A stretch of 64,000 bases of DNA from assembly GCF_000971985.1 (NCBI RefSeq), contig NZ_LAQQ01000001.1:558001-622000 (forward strand), in the 5' to 3' direction. Numbering within the stretch: position 1 is the first letter of the stretch; each line of letters opens with the position of its first letter. This DNA is from Paenibacillus dauci. Its GTDB lineage: Bacteria > Bacillota > Bacilli > Paenibacillales > Paenibacillaceae. Both the position numbers and the translations under genes were made by a program. Of the stretch, positions 34,373 through 43,565 are shown piece after piece. The notes under the pieces were generated by a model. That model was given only the letters and a program-made list of their open reading frames with translations, did not search any database and had not been told where the DNA came from.

Positions 34373-35961
34373 TGACCAGACACTCTCCTGTTTCACCTTT
34401 CTCCGATTCTGCTACGCAGCGTCAGGATGACAATGCCAGGAATACGCATTCGTCCGATTCATTTCATACAGCAGTAAACCGTCGCCAGGGCCTTAGTCTG
34501 CGCTGGAAGTTTCCGCTTTTTCTCGGAGCGTTGCTTGTATTTACTATTGTGATTCTCAGTACGCTCGTTCTATCCGGTATTCGTGCCAATCAGCAGAAGC
34601 AGACCGAATATCAATTGCAGTACCAGAGTCAGAATATGGAGATGCGCATTCGCCAGGAATATCTGACCGGTACTCGTCTGACCCCGGAGCAATTCATGAA
34701 GCGCCGCGGCTCCGAGCTGGCTGTCGATCTGGGCCTGTCCGGTAATATGCGTGTGATCCTCTATGATGCACACGGACAGCTGGTTGGCGACTCACTCCCA
34801 CTCGCTCGCCGGACCGATGTGACCTCAGCACTGCATTATGCCCTGCAAGGCAAAACAGCCTATATTACGCAGGGTTCCTCTATTCTCTATCTGGCTCCGG
34901 TACAGGGACCGGATGGGCTACTCGGTGCTGTACAGCTGCATCTATCGATTCTCGAACAGCAGACTTTTTATCATAATACCCTGCTGCTGTGTATCTGGAC
35001 CGGAGCAGTCGTACTGCTGCTGAGCTTTGTAATCGGATGGATCTATATCCGTCGGCAGACCTCGGATATTCAGACACTGATGGCCGAGTCACGTTCAATA
35101 GCGAACGGTCATTATCCGGACGAGCAGCACAGCCTGCTGCGGCGCCGCGATGAACTCGGGCAGCTCGGTGATGGTATTGTGCATATGGGCGGCATAATCA
35201 ATCGCAGTATACAGGAGCTGCAAAGTGAGAAGCAGCAGCTGGAGCAGGCCGTCACACGTCTGAGTGAATTGGAGCAGCTGCAAAAAGCATTTATCGGCAA
35301 TATCAGTCATGAACTGAAAACACCCGCAACCTCTATTCAGGCCTATGCCGATCTACTGCAGATGTATGGGGATGATCCCCAGCTGGTTCATGAAGCAAGT
35401 ACCAGCATTTCGTCCGAGATTCGGCGGCTGATCAGCCTGATCGAGGATTCGATCCGTCTCTCTCTGCTGGAAAAGTACGATTTCGAGATGAATACCGAGC
35501 AGCTGCAGTTGGATATCGTGCTGCAGGAAGCAATCGAACGCACGCGCGGCAAGGCTGCTGCTGCCGGAATTAAGCTTACCGCCGAAACAGTCGCTGTAGA
35601 GGTGCAAGCCGATTATGGACATCTGATGCATATTTTACTCAATCTATTGGATAATGCGGTGAAGTATAATTTGCCGGATAACGGCTGGATTCATATTGCC
35701 CCGATCGATGATACCGTTACTTCCACAGGTTATGTACAGATAGTGATCAGCAATTCCGGTCCACATATCCCAATGGAAAAGTGGGAGACTGTCTTCGAGC
35801 CTTATGCTACACTCAGCAGCGATCGTTCGCGGACTGGCAGTGGGACCGGACTCGGTCTTCCGCTCGCCCGGCGATTGGCAGAACGGATGGGCGGTCGTCT
35901 GTATATTGCATCATCCAATCCTGAAGGGAACCAGATGATACTGGAACTGCCACGCATATGA
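34372..35961 (+). CDS. Membrane sensor histidine kinase
   Basis: A 529-residue kinase. Membrane segments lie near residues 46-66 and 200-222, with an extracytoplasmic sensor domain between. A HAMP-like linker follows, then HisKA with His313 in NISHELKTP, and HATPase_c with the N-box LLNLLDNAVKYN and G-box SGTGLGLPLARRLAERMGG. The signal is unknown. The downstream lipoprotein at 36552 has its own promoter, so it is not clearly part of this operon. Confidence 0.92.
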   Translation: MTRHSPVSPFSDSATQRQDDNARNTHSSDSFHTAVNRRQGLSLRWKFPLFLGALLVFTIVILSTLVLSGIRANQQKQTEYQLQYQSQNMEMRIRQEYLTGTRLTPEQFMKRRGSELAVDLGLSGNMRVILYDAHGQLVGDSLPLARRTDVTSALHYALQGKTAYITQGSSILYLAPVQGPDGLLGAVQLHLSILEQQTFYHNTLLLCIWTGAVVLLLSFVIGWIYIRRQTSDIQTLMAESRSIANGHYPDEQHSLLRRRDELGQLGDGIVHMGGIINRSIQELQSEKQQLEQAVTRLSELEQLQKAFIGNISHELKTPATSIQAYADLLQMYGDDPQLVHEASTSISSEIRRLISLIEDSIRLSLLEKYDFEMNTEQLQLDIVLQEAIERTRGKAAAAGIKLTAETVAVEVQADYGHLMHILLNLLDNAVKYNLPDNGWIHIAPIDDTVTSTGYVQIVISNSGPHIPMEKWETVFEPYATLSSDRSRTGSGTGLGLPLARRLAERMGGRLYIASSNPEGNQMILELPRI

Positions 35962-36012
35962 AAAAAGCCGTTCCGGCAAAAGCGGGAGCGACTTGGGGAA
36001 TATATTACATTC

Positions 36013-36276
36013 TCATGATTGGCCGGCAGCTTCTTCGATCACGTCAATCCCGTAGGGCGTAATCGAAAAGTGGATAAACCCGACCACATCCTTGATCTCG
36101 ATCAATCCTTTTTTGCTGAGATAGTCGTAGGCGAGCCTTGTCTCCTTGTCCGTAAGAGGACCGTTATTCTTTTTCGGTCCAGGCAGATTATAAGACTTCT
36201 CATCCGGGCCGAAGTGGTAATCATACAGATCATGGAGCAGCTTTGTTCGCAATTGCTTTCTCTCTTCAATCGTCAT
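36013..36276 (-). CDS. Small winged-helix-like protein (87 aa)
   Basis: The start is the ATG at 36276, which has GGAGGTG 9 bases upstream; the longer frame to 36357 lacks a ribosome site. The protein begins MTIEERKQLRTKLLHDLYDYHF. Its second half, KETRLAYDYLSKKGLIEIKDVVGFIHFSITPYGIDVIE, reads like a winged helix with a wing. It may be a small regulator; no family is certain. It is convergent with the kinase gene. Confidence 0.65.
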   Translation of the reverse strand: MTIEERKQLRTKLLHDLYDYHFGPDEKSYNLPGPKKNNGPLTDKETRLAYDYLSKKGLIEIKDVVGFIHFSITPYGIDVIEEAAGQS

Positions 36277-36422
36277 GGATATATTCACCTCCAGTGCAGC
36301 GTTCATCGCCAGCCAGAGCATCCTACGATCTGCTGGGTGTATGTAAGCGTCATACATGATCTAATGATAGCATGAAGTGAACCATTTGTATGTTGCTGTA
36401 CGAAAGTTTGTAGATTGATTTA

Positions 36423-36451
36423 TTTACAAGTTGGATACATTTCGATATATT
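36423..36451 (+). promoter_or_regulatory. SigA-type promoter of the propeller lipoprotein
   Basis: TTTACA (36423-36428), a 17-base spacer and TATATT (36446-36451), about 100 bases before the coding start at 36552. Confidence 0.55.
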
Positions 36452-36551
36452 GTAGCAACTTTTGATGGGTATGATGGCTGTAATGCTGCTGTGCATATGA
36501 CTTGTATGTACCATACAGTAATTTCAGTCTACTAATAAAGGAGATGCGCCG

Positions 36552-37670
36552 ATGCGTAATTTCAGACAATCTTCTAGAAAATATACTTCATCGTCACACA
36601 CTTCACTATTACCGGTATCGGCAATAGGTTGTGCGATGCTGGCCATGATGCTGCTGCTTGGCGGATGCGGCAACGATGCGACCGTAACAGGTAGCTCAGG
36701 ACAGCAGCTGACTGTGGTACCGGATGACGCCTCTGCCGAACAACAGCCCAATGTGATGCTGACTTCTGTTGATACATTGTATAATGTATACGCCCGTACC
36801 TGGCTCAGCCCCGATGAACTGCTGCTTAACAAAGATAATCGGCTGCTGGTCTATCATCTCTCTACCGGCAAAAGCACACCCCTGACGCCGGATCGCCAAG
36901 CTCCTCAGTATCTGGCAGAAGCGTCTCCCGATGGCAAACATATTTATTTTACAGAGGGCCGAGAAGATGATAAATATGTGATTCATGGATATATCCTGAA
37001 CCGTACTACCGGCAAAATTGCCAAAATCGGAGACATGGATATGGTAAATGAAGTCCGCTGGGCAGACAATGAGCAGTTGATCGCCGGATCGACAGGAACC
37101 GGCGTCCGGCTGATCGATCTGCAAGGGAAGTCCACCCTACTGAAATTTCATGAACCTCATGCCACCGAAGCCATCCAGCATGTCGAGAAGATCGGCAAGC
37201 GTATCTATTATCTGGCAAGTGACGGTCAAGGATATACTACGCTGAACAGCTTTACGACGGATGACTTGCAGGCTACCATGGTTGCTTCCAATGTCGCCGA
37301 TTTCTCTGTCGCTCCAGACGGTAAATCTATCGTCATCCAGAAGGTCAAATGGAATACGTCAGAGCCATTTCGGCTGCTTGTAATCGATAGCAGCGGCAAA
37401 GTTAAAGGAACGATCGGCGAAGGAACGCTGCTTGGACGTCCAGCCTGGTCTCCTGATGGAGAGTTGCTTGCTTTTACTATTTATCAGGAGAGTCAGCAGG
37501 GTCTTAAAGGGTTGTACATTTTCGACCAGCGTACAGGCAAGACGATTCCCCTCACGAGCGAGATTCAGGAATATAATCAGTCGACCCGCTGGAGTCCCGA
37601 CGGCACTCATCTCTCGGTTTATATGGAAGATAAGAAAGTCGTGACTAATATTGTCGGCATCTCCCGTTAA
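36552..37670 (+). CDS. Beta-propeller (TolB/PD40-like) lipoprotein
   Basis: A 372-residue exported protein. A long basic N-region and hydrophobic segment end in the lipobox LLGGC. The body consists of propeller blades marked by SPDGKHIYFTEG, APDGKSIVIQK, WSPDGELLAFT and WSPDGTHLSVY, as in the PD40/TolB family. Likely attached to the outer face of the membrane. In Gram-positives such proteins often act with two-component or secretion systems; the link to the kinase upstream is only by proximity. Confidence 0.85.
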   Translation: MRNFRQSSRKYTSSSHTSLLPVSAIGCAMLAMMLLLGGCGNDATVTGSSGQQLTVVPDDASAEQQPNVMLTSVDTLYNVYARTWLSPDELLLNKDNRLLVYHLSTGKSTPLTPDRQAPQYLAEASPDGKHIYFTEGREDDKYVIHGYILNRTTGKIAKIGDMDMVNEVRWADNEQLIAGSTGTGVRLIDLQGKSTLLKFHEPHATEAIQHVEKIGKRIYYLASDGQGYTTLNSFTTDDLQATMVASNVADFSVAPDGKSIVIQKVKWNTSEPFRLLVIDSSGKVKGTIGEGTLLGRPAWSPDGELLAFTIYQESQQGLKGLYIFDQRTGKTIPLTSEIQEYNQSTRWSPDGTHLSVYMEDKKVVTNIVGISR

Positions 37671-37695
37671 GACTGGCAAAGATAGAGAGCATGTC

Positions 37696-37769
37696 AAAAA
37701 AAGCAATCACCCGATCTGGTGAAATGACAGCAGCTTCGTCATTCCCGCGAGCGAGCGATTGCTTTTTTT
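37696..37769. terminator. Complex hairpin terminator
   Basis: An outer stem (AAAAAAGCAATC with GATTGCTTTTTT) encloses two small hairpins (CACC/GGTG and AATGAC/GTCATT). T-runs on both strands serve the convergent lipoprotein and RND genes. Confidence 0.75.
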
Positions 37770-37879
37770 ATTTTTCGTAGTGTAGATCAAATCGTTGGTT
37801 GGCATGCTGTAATGGATGTCAATCAACAGCATTACGGGAACCATTGGAGAATGATGCGCTCTCTGCTCCTATAGATAGA

Positions 37880-40800
37880 TCATTTTTCTCTGCCAGATTC
37901 AGCCAGTCTGATCTGATACTGCGCTTCTTCCTGCACACGCCGGGCTTTGCGTTTGTCATCGCGTCTAGCCAGTACCATATAGAGTGACGGAACGACGAAC
38001 AATGTCAGTATAGTCGAGAAAACCAATCCAAACACAATCGCAATTGCCAGTGGACGGAACAGCTCTTCCCCTACTGTCGCCATAGGCAGCAGTGCTACAA
38101 TTGCCGCAAGCGATGTCAGTAGAATCGGACGAAAACGTGCAGAAGCTGCCTGAATAATCGCTTCCTTCATCTCCATTCCTTCCTTCCGGGCATCCTCGAT
38201 AAATTCAATCAGTACAATACCGTTACGTACAACGATACCCGCTAGCGAGATAATCCCCATAATCGACATAAAGCCGATAGGCGTCTGACTGATAAATAAG
38301 CCCAGTACGCCACCTGCCGCAGCCAGATAGACTGTCGTCATCACGATCAGCGGAATCCACAACGAATAGAATTGCATCGTAATCAGGATCAGGATCAGTA
38401 CAACCACGACAGCGAACAGCTTGGCCAGATCAATAAAGATATCCGATTGTTTGGACGTCTCTCCACCTGCTTCCCATGAGTATCCCTGCGGGAACTGGAT
38501 TTGGTTCAGTCCAGCTTTCACATCCTTCATAACCTCTGTAGCGGTACGACCGGTTACATCCGCTTCAATCGTATTGACACGTGACAGATTGTAGTGATTA
38601 ATCTGCTTGATCGAAAAGGCTGGACGAATCTCAACCAGCTGTGACAGCGGCACCTGTACATTATCGGCGTTAGTCACATTGACCTGCTGGAACAAAATTG
38701 ACGGATCGACCGTAGAGGCATCTTTCATAAAAATTTTGATATCGACCAGATCCTTGCCATTATCAAAATCGCCTACACTGACACCCGTTCCCATCATTAG
38801 CAGTGTACGGGTCAGGTTCTCGTAGCTCACATTGTAACGATCCAGAGCAGGCTTGTTGACTTCAAAATCAAGCGTGTAATTCTGAATTCCCATAGTGTCT
38901 GTAATATTGCTGGTACCACTGGCGGAAGCAACAACATTCTTGACCTGTTCGGTCAGCTTGCGCAGCTCTTCGAGATCGGTACCAGTGACCCGGATTGAGA
39001 CGGGTTTACCTACCGGAATACCCAATTCGGTCTGCTTGACAGCGGTGCTAACCTGAGGGAACCTCTGCTTGAGCAGCAGTGGCCAATCGGTAACTGCCTG
39101 CGTGCTGTCCAGCTGATTATTGTCTCCCTTAAGTAGAATCTGTGCATGATTGGTCGAGAAACTGGCAATATTCGTAATATTATAAAATAGCGGCGGGGCT
39201 GTTCCTCCAGCAGAATAGGACATATTTTGTACACCGGGCTGCTGTTTGACCCAAGCGGCGATCTGCTGTACGGTCTTGTTGGTATCTTTGATAGACGAAC
39301 CGGTAGGCATCGTAATATCCATCGTCAGCTCCGCATTGCTGGAGCGCGGGAACAGCTGAACAGGTGTAAATACCGCCAATCCGTATATGGCTGTACTGAT
39401 AATCAGCCCAAGCAGTGCAATCAGCGTAGGACGCTTCAATACACGTGGCATCATTTTGTGGGCATATGCATCCGATGCCATCTGGATCTGTTTGCCCAGC
39501 AGGCCAACCGGCTTGTCGCTGCGGCTTTTTTTGCCTTTTATTAGATTGCGGCGTTCATACCATTCCCGAAAAATCGGAATAATGGTCAGCGACATCGCCA
39601 TAGAAGCAAGCATTGCCAGTGAGATAACGACCGGAATCGGCTTGATAAAGGCACCCACATCCCCGCTCAGGAACATTAGAGGCGCAAAGGCAGCGATCGT
39701 AGATAAAGTAGCGGTCAGAATCGAGATCGCTACTTCCTTGGTTCCGCGAATAGCGGCATCATGCGGATTCTCCCGCAGCACGGACAGCCGCCTCTCAATA
39801 TTGTCATTAACGACGACCGCATCATCGACCAGAATCCCCAGTACAATAATCAGTCCGACCACCGTAATCTGATTGAGCGTAATTCCCATTACAGGCAGCA
39901 GGATCATCGCAATCGCAACCGAGATCGGAATCGCCAGAGCGACAAAGGATGAGGTCAGCCAGTTCAGACCGAGCATACATACAATGACAACTACAGCAAT
40001 CGCAATCATGGTCTCATGCAGCAGATTGCCAAATATGCGATCCGTCTCGTCTTTTTGGGCAAATAACGAAGTGATCTTCATAGAAGCAGGCAGTGTCGGC
40101 TCCAGCTCTGCCATTTTGGCATTGACGCGTTCATAGACCTGTGGCACGTCAGAACCCACTTCGCTGTTAATCAGAATCGAGATCGACGGCTGGCCGTTAT
40201 AATAGCTCATATACTCGGCTTTTTCGATCGTCATTTTGACTGTAGCTACATCCTTGAGATATACAGGCGTTCCCTTGGAAGATCGGAACACCACGATATC
40301 CTTTAGACTATCCACCTGATAATTCAGCGGTACTTTTAGCTGGTAGCTGCGATCCTTATAGTCCAGCGTACCCGTAGGTATCCGGTCATTCTCGGATTGG
40401 ATAGCCTTCATAACCGCTTCCCAGGGAATACCATACTGCTGAAGTCTGGACATATCCGCTTCGATACGCACCTGCTGCTCCGGCAGTCCATTGACTGTTA
40501 CATCAGTCACGCCTTCTACCGAACGCAGCTGATCTTTCCAGTCTGTCATCAGATCCTGCAGTCCGAGCAGACGATTATAGTCTTTGTTGTAAATGGCAAA
40601 TGACTGCACAAACGATTTGGTCAGATTATCATTGATAACCGGCTTGTCGGCGGAATCCGGCAGATCGGATTCTGCGTCTTCTACCTTTTTGCGAAGTTCA
40701 TTCCATACAGCCGGTGCATCTGCTGTTGGCTGGGTCTCCAGCGTAATAACCGATATACCTGCTCCTGAGATGGAACTTACCGTCTTCAGATTGGATACTT

Positions 40801-41011
40801 CCTTGATCTTCGATTCCAGTACACGGGTTACCGTCGTCTCCATCAGTTCCGGTGTCGCTCCTGCATACGTAGTAGTGACCGTAGCCTGTTTGACGATAAT
40901 ATCGGGCATTAGCTGCTTGGGCAGTCCGAATCCGCTAACAGCCCCTACCAGAATGAGCATGCCGAAGAACAACAGCGTAATTTTGCGCTTTTTAACAATA
41001 TATTCAATCAT
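37880..41011 (-). CDS. RND-family (AcrB/HAE1-type) efflux permease
   Basis: A 1043-residue inner-membrane pump of typical size. It has TM1 (KITLLFFGMLILVGAVSGFGLP), two large extracytoplasmic loops and the RND motif GIVVRNGIVLIEFIEDARKEG. The TM4-type VGLIIVLGILVDDAVVVNDNIERRL carries the paired aspartates of proton translocation. Firmicute members such as SwrC export lipopeptides and other hydrophobic compounds without an outer-membrane channel. Its ATG overlaps the adaptor stop by 4 bases. Confidence 0.93.
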   Translation of the reverse strand: MIEYIVKKRKITLLFFGMLILVGAVSGFGLPKQLMPDIIVKQATVTTTYAGATPELMETTVTRVLESKIKEVSNLKTVSSISGAGISVITLETQPTADAPAVWNELRKKVEDAESDLPDSADKPVINDNLTKSFVQSFAIYNKDYNRLLGLQDLMTDWKDQLRSVEGVTDVTVNGLPEQQVRIEADMSRLQQYGIPWEAVMKAIQSENDRIPTGTLDYKDRSYQLKVPLNYQVDSLKDIVVFRSSKGTPVYLKDVATVKMTIEKAEYMSYYNGQPSISILINSEVGSDVPQVYERVNAKMAELEPTLPASMKITSLFAQKDETDRIFGNLLHETMIAIAVVVIVCMLGLNWLTSSFVALAIPISVAIAMILLPVMGITLNQITVVGLIIVLGILVDDAVVVNDNIERRLSVLRENPHDAAIRGTKEVAISILTATLSTIAAFAPLMFLSGDVGAFIKPIPVVISLAMLASMAMSLTIIPIFREWYERRNLIKGKKSRSDKPVGLLGKQIQMASDAYAHKMMPRVLKRPTLIALLGLIISTAIYGLAVFTPVQLFPRSSNAELTMDITMPTGSSIKDTNKTVQQIAAWVKQQPGVQNMSYSAGGTAPPLFYNITNIASFSTNHAQILLKGDNNQLDSTQAVTDWPLLLKQRFPQVSTAVKQTELGIPVGKPVSIRVTGTDLEELRKLTEQVKNVVASASGTSNITDTMGIQNYTLDFEVNKPALDRYNVSYENLTRTLLMMGTGVSVGDFDNGKDLVDIKIFMKDASTVDPSILFQQVNVTNADNVQVPLSQLVEIRPAFSIKQINHYNLSRVNTIEADVTGRTATEVMKDVKAGLNQIQFPQGYSWEAGGETSKQSDIFIDLAKLFAVVVVLILILITMQFYSLWIPLIVMTTVYLAAAGGVLGLFISQTPIGFMSIMGIISLAGIVVRNGIVLIEFIEDARKEGMEMKEAIIQAASARFRPILLTSLAAIVALLPMATVGEELFRPLAIAIVFGLVFSTILTLFVVPSLYMVLARRDDKRKARRVQEEAQYQIRLAESGREK

Positions 41012-42462
41012 TGCTGTCCAGCCCCCTGCGCAGACGACTTGTTCTGTCCCTGAATCGGGTCACCATCGAACAACCGATCCGCTCCCGATGTGACGATCTG
41101 ATCGCCAGGCTTCAGACCGCTCGTGATGACCAGCTGATTATTATAGAGACTGCCGGTTTGAACCGGAGTACGTACTGCTTTGCTATTGATATTTCGAAAT
41201 ACATAGGGAGCATCATCCGTGCTGATCACGGCGGCGATAGGTACCATAATCCCCTTTTTCGCTCCGATCTGGCGGGAAGCTTTGACCACCTGACCGGGCT
41301 TCCAGTCATGCTTGGGATTGGCAATTTGTACTTCTACACTGATCGATCCGGTATTGTCGTTGGTTTTGGGATAAATGGTTGTGATTGTACCGGTACGCTG
41401 TTCATCATAGAGTGTAATACTTACCTGTTGCCCTTTTTTCCATTGACCGATTTCGCTATCCGGTACAGGCAGCAGCACTTTGAGATGATCAATCTCGCCG
41501 ATTGTAAATGCGGTTGTTCCTGCACCAGCTACCTGTCCTGCACTAATGGTCTTGTCCAAAACAACGCCGCTTAGAGGCGACTTCAGCATTGACTTGGATC
41601 GGGCAAGACGTGCCTGATCCAGCGCGACCCTTGTCTGATCATAGCTGGCCTGCGCCTGTTCGACACCAGCCTCTGCCTGCTGGATGCCTGCTTCTGCCTG
41701 TGATACGCTGGCACGTGCAGACTCGATACCAACCTGGGCCTGTTTGACCGCAGCAGCAGCACTGGCACGATCGGAAGTACTTGCGCCTTCCACGGTGAGG
41801 GATAGCTGCTCTTTGGCATCGTTCAAGACTGCCTCTGCATTGGATAACGCCGTCTGTGCCTGTTCATTTTCCTGCTGGGACAGCAGGCCATTCTGATACA
41901 GTGCTTCTGCCCGCTTGGCTGCTGACTGAACCTGATTATAAGCTGCCTGTGCTTTGCTGACTGCATTGCGGGCCTGGGCTTTCTGCTGGCTGCGTGCTCC
42001 ATCCAGTACACCTTGCTGCTTGCTACGTGCACCTTCTACCTGTGCCTGAGCAGCTGCTACACTGGCTTCGGCGGCTGTTCGTACAGCTCGTGCATTGCTG
42101 AGCGACGCAGTAGCACTGCTCTGGCCGGCAGCTGCCTGCTGTACAGCCTGCTGCGCTTCGGCTACTTTTAGATCCAGATCATCGGTATCCAGCCTGGCCA
42201 GTATGGTTCCTTGGTTAACCGTAGCTCCGATATCAACGCCAAGTGAATCAACAGTACCACCCATTTCAAAAGATACCGGCGAAGACGTTCTGGCTTGCAG
42301 AGTGCCTGACAGATCATAAATAGTCGTCAGTGGTGTTTCCTTGACCTGGATCAGCGATACCGTATTGGCAGGATGAACAGCAGCAGGTGCTGCCGAACAT
42401 CCTGTCAGCATCATACTCAGCACAACTCCACTGATCCATATGGAACGATATGGTTTACTCAT
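41008..42462 (-). CDS. RND efflux adaptor (membrane fusion) lipoprotein
   Basis: A 484-residue periplasmic-adaptor-type protein. It has a signal peptide with LSMMLTGC, a split lipoyl/biotinyl domain (VDIGATVNQGTILARLDTDDL and the later SPLSGVVLDKTISAGQVAG), an unusually long Ala/Gln coiled-coil (about 95-290) made of repeats such as AGIQQAEAGVEQAQASYDQ, then beta-barrel and membrane-proximal domains. The ATG at 42462 has AAGGAG about 10 bases upstream. It forms a translationally coupled pair with the RND permease. Confidence 0.92.
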   Translation of the reverse strand: MSKPYRSIWISGVVLSMMLTGCSAAPAAVHPANTVSLIQVKETPLTTIYDLSGTLQARTSSPVSFEMGGTVDSLGVDIGATVNQGTILARLDTDDLDLKVAEAQQAVQQAAAGQSSATASLSNARAVRTAAEASVAAAQAQVEGARSKQQGVLDGARSQQKAQARNAVSKAQAAYNQVQSAAKRAEALYQNGLLSQQENEQAQTALSNAEAVLNDAKEQLSLTVEGASTSDRASAAAAVKQAQVGIESARASVSQAEAGIQQAEAGVEQAQASYDQTRVALDQARLARSKSMLKSPLSGVVLDKTISAGQVAGAGTTAFTIGEIDHLKVLLPVPDSEIGQWKKGQQVSITLYDEQRTGTITTIYPKTNDNTGSISVEVQIANPKHDWKPGQVVKASRQIGAKKGIMVPIAAVISTDDAPYVFRNINSKAVRTPVQTGSLYNNQLVITSGLKPGDQIVTSGADRLFDGDPIQGQNKSSAQGAGQQ

Positions 42463-42524
42463 GTATATGGACTCCTTCACTGTACAATGACTATTTCCCA
42501 TCCGGCGGCTGCACTTTCTGTGTA

Positions 42525-43175
42525 TTACATCAATACTTTGCGCAGCATTTCAAAAATAACACTATCTTCCAGCGGTTCATGGCTCAGTTCCCACTGCGAA
42601 GTGAGCGCTTCATACAGATGAGCCAGCGCAAAAGCCGTCACTTGCGTATTCTGCTCCCGGATCAGCTGCTGCGCGATGGCTTTGTCCAGTAACTGCTGGA
42701 CGGAAGAGATCGTTGCTTCGCTGAATTTGTTTAATGCATTCTGTGATACCGGTGTGCCAAATTGTCCCTGTTCCAGTAGCAGCTTGTCGACAATGCAGAG
42801 ATTTTTGCGATAGACAATACAGGCATGAATAGCACGGTATAGACGCTCCGTCGGTGTACCTTCTCCATTCATCGCCTCTTCAGCATTACTGATCATCTCG
42901 CGGATATAATTATCCATAACCGCAATCAGAATCTCTTCCTTGGTCTCAAAAAATAGATAAATTGCTCCCTTGCTGATACCTGCGCTTTTGGCTATGCGGT
43001 CAACCGTCGTTGCCTTGTAACCCAGCATCGAGAATACCTCCCGCGCTGTATTGATAATTTTGATATATCTCTCATCTGAACGATGATCGGTCATCTGTGT
43101 ATATCCTCCCTCAGGTAAATGATCCAGCATAAATGATAATTTGATCGTGTGATCCATATCGTCCATTTGTTGCAT
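42525..43175 (-). CDS. TetR-family regulator of the RND pump
   Basis: A 216-residue regulator. The DNA-binding part is IINTAREVFSMLGYKATTVDRIAKSAGISKGAIYLFFETKEEIL, split here by helix turns. The ATG at 43175 has GGGAGGGA close upstream. An alternative ATG at 43094, with GGGAGG 10 bases upstream, would give a more usual TetR N-terminus. It is first in the operon, 62 bases before the adaptor, and an inverted repeat lies about 100 bases upstream; repression of pump and self is likely. Confidence 0.9.
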   Translation of the reverse strand: MQQMDDMDHTIKLSFMLDHLPEGGYTQMTDHRSDERYIKIINTAREVFSMLGYKATTVDRIAKSAGISKGAIYLFFETKEEILIAVMDNYIREMISNAEEAMNGEGTPTERLYRAIHACIVYRKNLCIVDKLLLEQGQFGTPVSQNALNKFSEATISSVQQLLDKAIAQQLIREQNTQVTAFALAHLYEALTSQWELSHEPLEDSVIFEMLRKVLM

Positions 43176-43276
43176 GATTCCCTCCCTTTCTGTACACAAC
43201 AGACCATCCGCCATTGCCAGGCTTTATCATACTTTTACTCCTATAGATCTTATCCTTATCTAATCTAATATTATGA

Positions 43277-43311
43277 TTTGACCAAAAAACTATTTTGGTT
43301 TTCTGGTCAAA
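43277..43311. promoter_or_regulatory. Inverted-repeat operator upstream of the TetR-RND operon
   Basis: Arms TTTGACCA and TGGTCAAA flank an inner AAAAC/GTTTT pairing; 14 of the first 15-16 positions of each arm are symmetric. Length and place suit a TetR-family dimer site. Confidence 0.65.
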
Positions 43312-43365
43312 ATATAGCATGGATAGCTCAGAATTGCAATTTTACTCTTCTATACGGTGGCATAA

Positions 43366-43432
43366 CAAAAATGGCTGTATCAATTACCTCCATCCCCTTC
43401 TGGTTTGGGAGCTGCTTCGATACAACCATTTG
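43366..43432 (-). terminator. Terminator of the Yxd-type operon
   Basis: AAATGGTTGTATC and GATACAGCCATTT (minus strand) form a long-looped hairpin followed by TTTTTG, about 130 bases after the kinase stop. The region 43176-43565 holds this and the operator but no ORF I support. Confidence 0.65.
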
Positions 43433-43565
43433 TACTGAAAATATTTCATTTTGTAGAATTACTTTCTATTAAATATCACGTGTGAGAGGGAACATCTGAA
43501 CTGGAACTAAGCGGAAATGAATAAACGAACAGTCTGCAACGAATTTCCGAATATCCTTTACCATT

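Noticed and set aside
41683-42124. Repetitive DNA in the RND adaptor suspected of being a CRISPR or tandem repeat array
   Set aside because: The repetition is explained by the Ala/Gln coiled-coil codons; there is no constant repeat with unique spacers.
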